Below are positions 4,569-6,432 of a stretch of DNA of 6,432 bases, in pieces. The stretch spans positions 1 to 6,432 of the forward strand of contig DISR01000043.1 of the NCBI GenBank assembly GCA_002421825.1. Reading direction: 5' to 3'. The notes under the pieces are model-generated. The model worked only from the letters and a program-made list of their open reading frames with translations. It made no database searches and was not told the origin of the DNA. The translations under genes and the position numbers were made by a program. This DNA comes from Thiobacillus sp. UBA6205 (lineage in GTDB: Bacteria > Pseudomonadota > Gammaproteobacteria > Burkholderiales > Thiobacillaceae). How positions within the stretch are numbered: position 1 is the stretch's first letter; each line of letters opens with the position of its first letter.

Positions 4569-6432
<1,864 letters not shown>

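Overview
The window is a stretch of GC-rich bacterial chromosome, most likely from a betaproteobacterium (Nitrosomonadales or Rhodocyclales-like). The reasons are the Mfd sequence, the fused aminoglycoside-phosphotransferase-like/P-loop protein, the RAYT transposase remnant and the lipoprotein/hydrolase pair, all of which resemble proteins I know from that group. This taxonomic call rests on recalled family resemblance, not on a search.

Layout. (i) 1-754, minus strand: a visibly more AT-rich accessory pair. A small lipoprotein gene is followed, 2 nt after its stop codon, by the N-terminus of a large hydrolase that runs off the left edge. (ii) 755-1081: remains of a REP-associated tyrosine transposase (only its C-terminus survives, minus strand), followed by a pentanucleotide tandem repeat and a short direct repeat. 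(iii) 1120-1548, minus strand: a small stand-alone LuxR/GerE-type DNA-binding protein with two CxC motifs. (iv) 1549-1682: a divergent intergenic region. It holds one perfect DnaA box, and a second lies just inside the next gene. (v) 1683-3191, plus strand: a two-domain protein with an APH-like kinase fold and a P-loop kinase. (vi) 3205-3692, minus strand: a messy region with a 58-residue small ORF behind a strong ribosome-binding site and an overlapping, apparently broken exported-protein ORF. (vii) 3711-4468, plus strand: a tight two-gene operon of a small secreted beta-rich protein and a four-helix membrane protein. (viii) 4536-6432, plus strand: promoter and first two thirds of mfd (transcription-repair coupling factor), cut by the window edge inside its Walker A motif.

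Housekeeping content is limited to mfd and perhaps the APH/P-loop gene. The left third looks like an accessory or transferred segment bordered by mobile-element debris. No tRNA, rRNA, CRISPR array or intact insertion sequence was seen. The most interesting points are the paired DnaA boxes at 1665-1710, the symmetrical CxC pairs of the LuxR-type regulator, and the lipoprotein-hydrolase pair, which is laid out as a possible effector/immunity or chaperone/cargo module.
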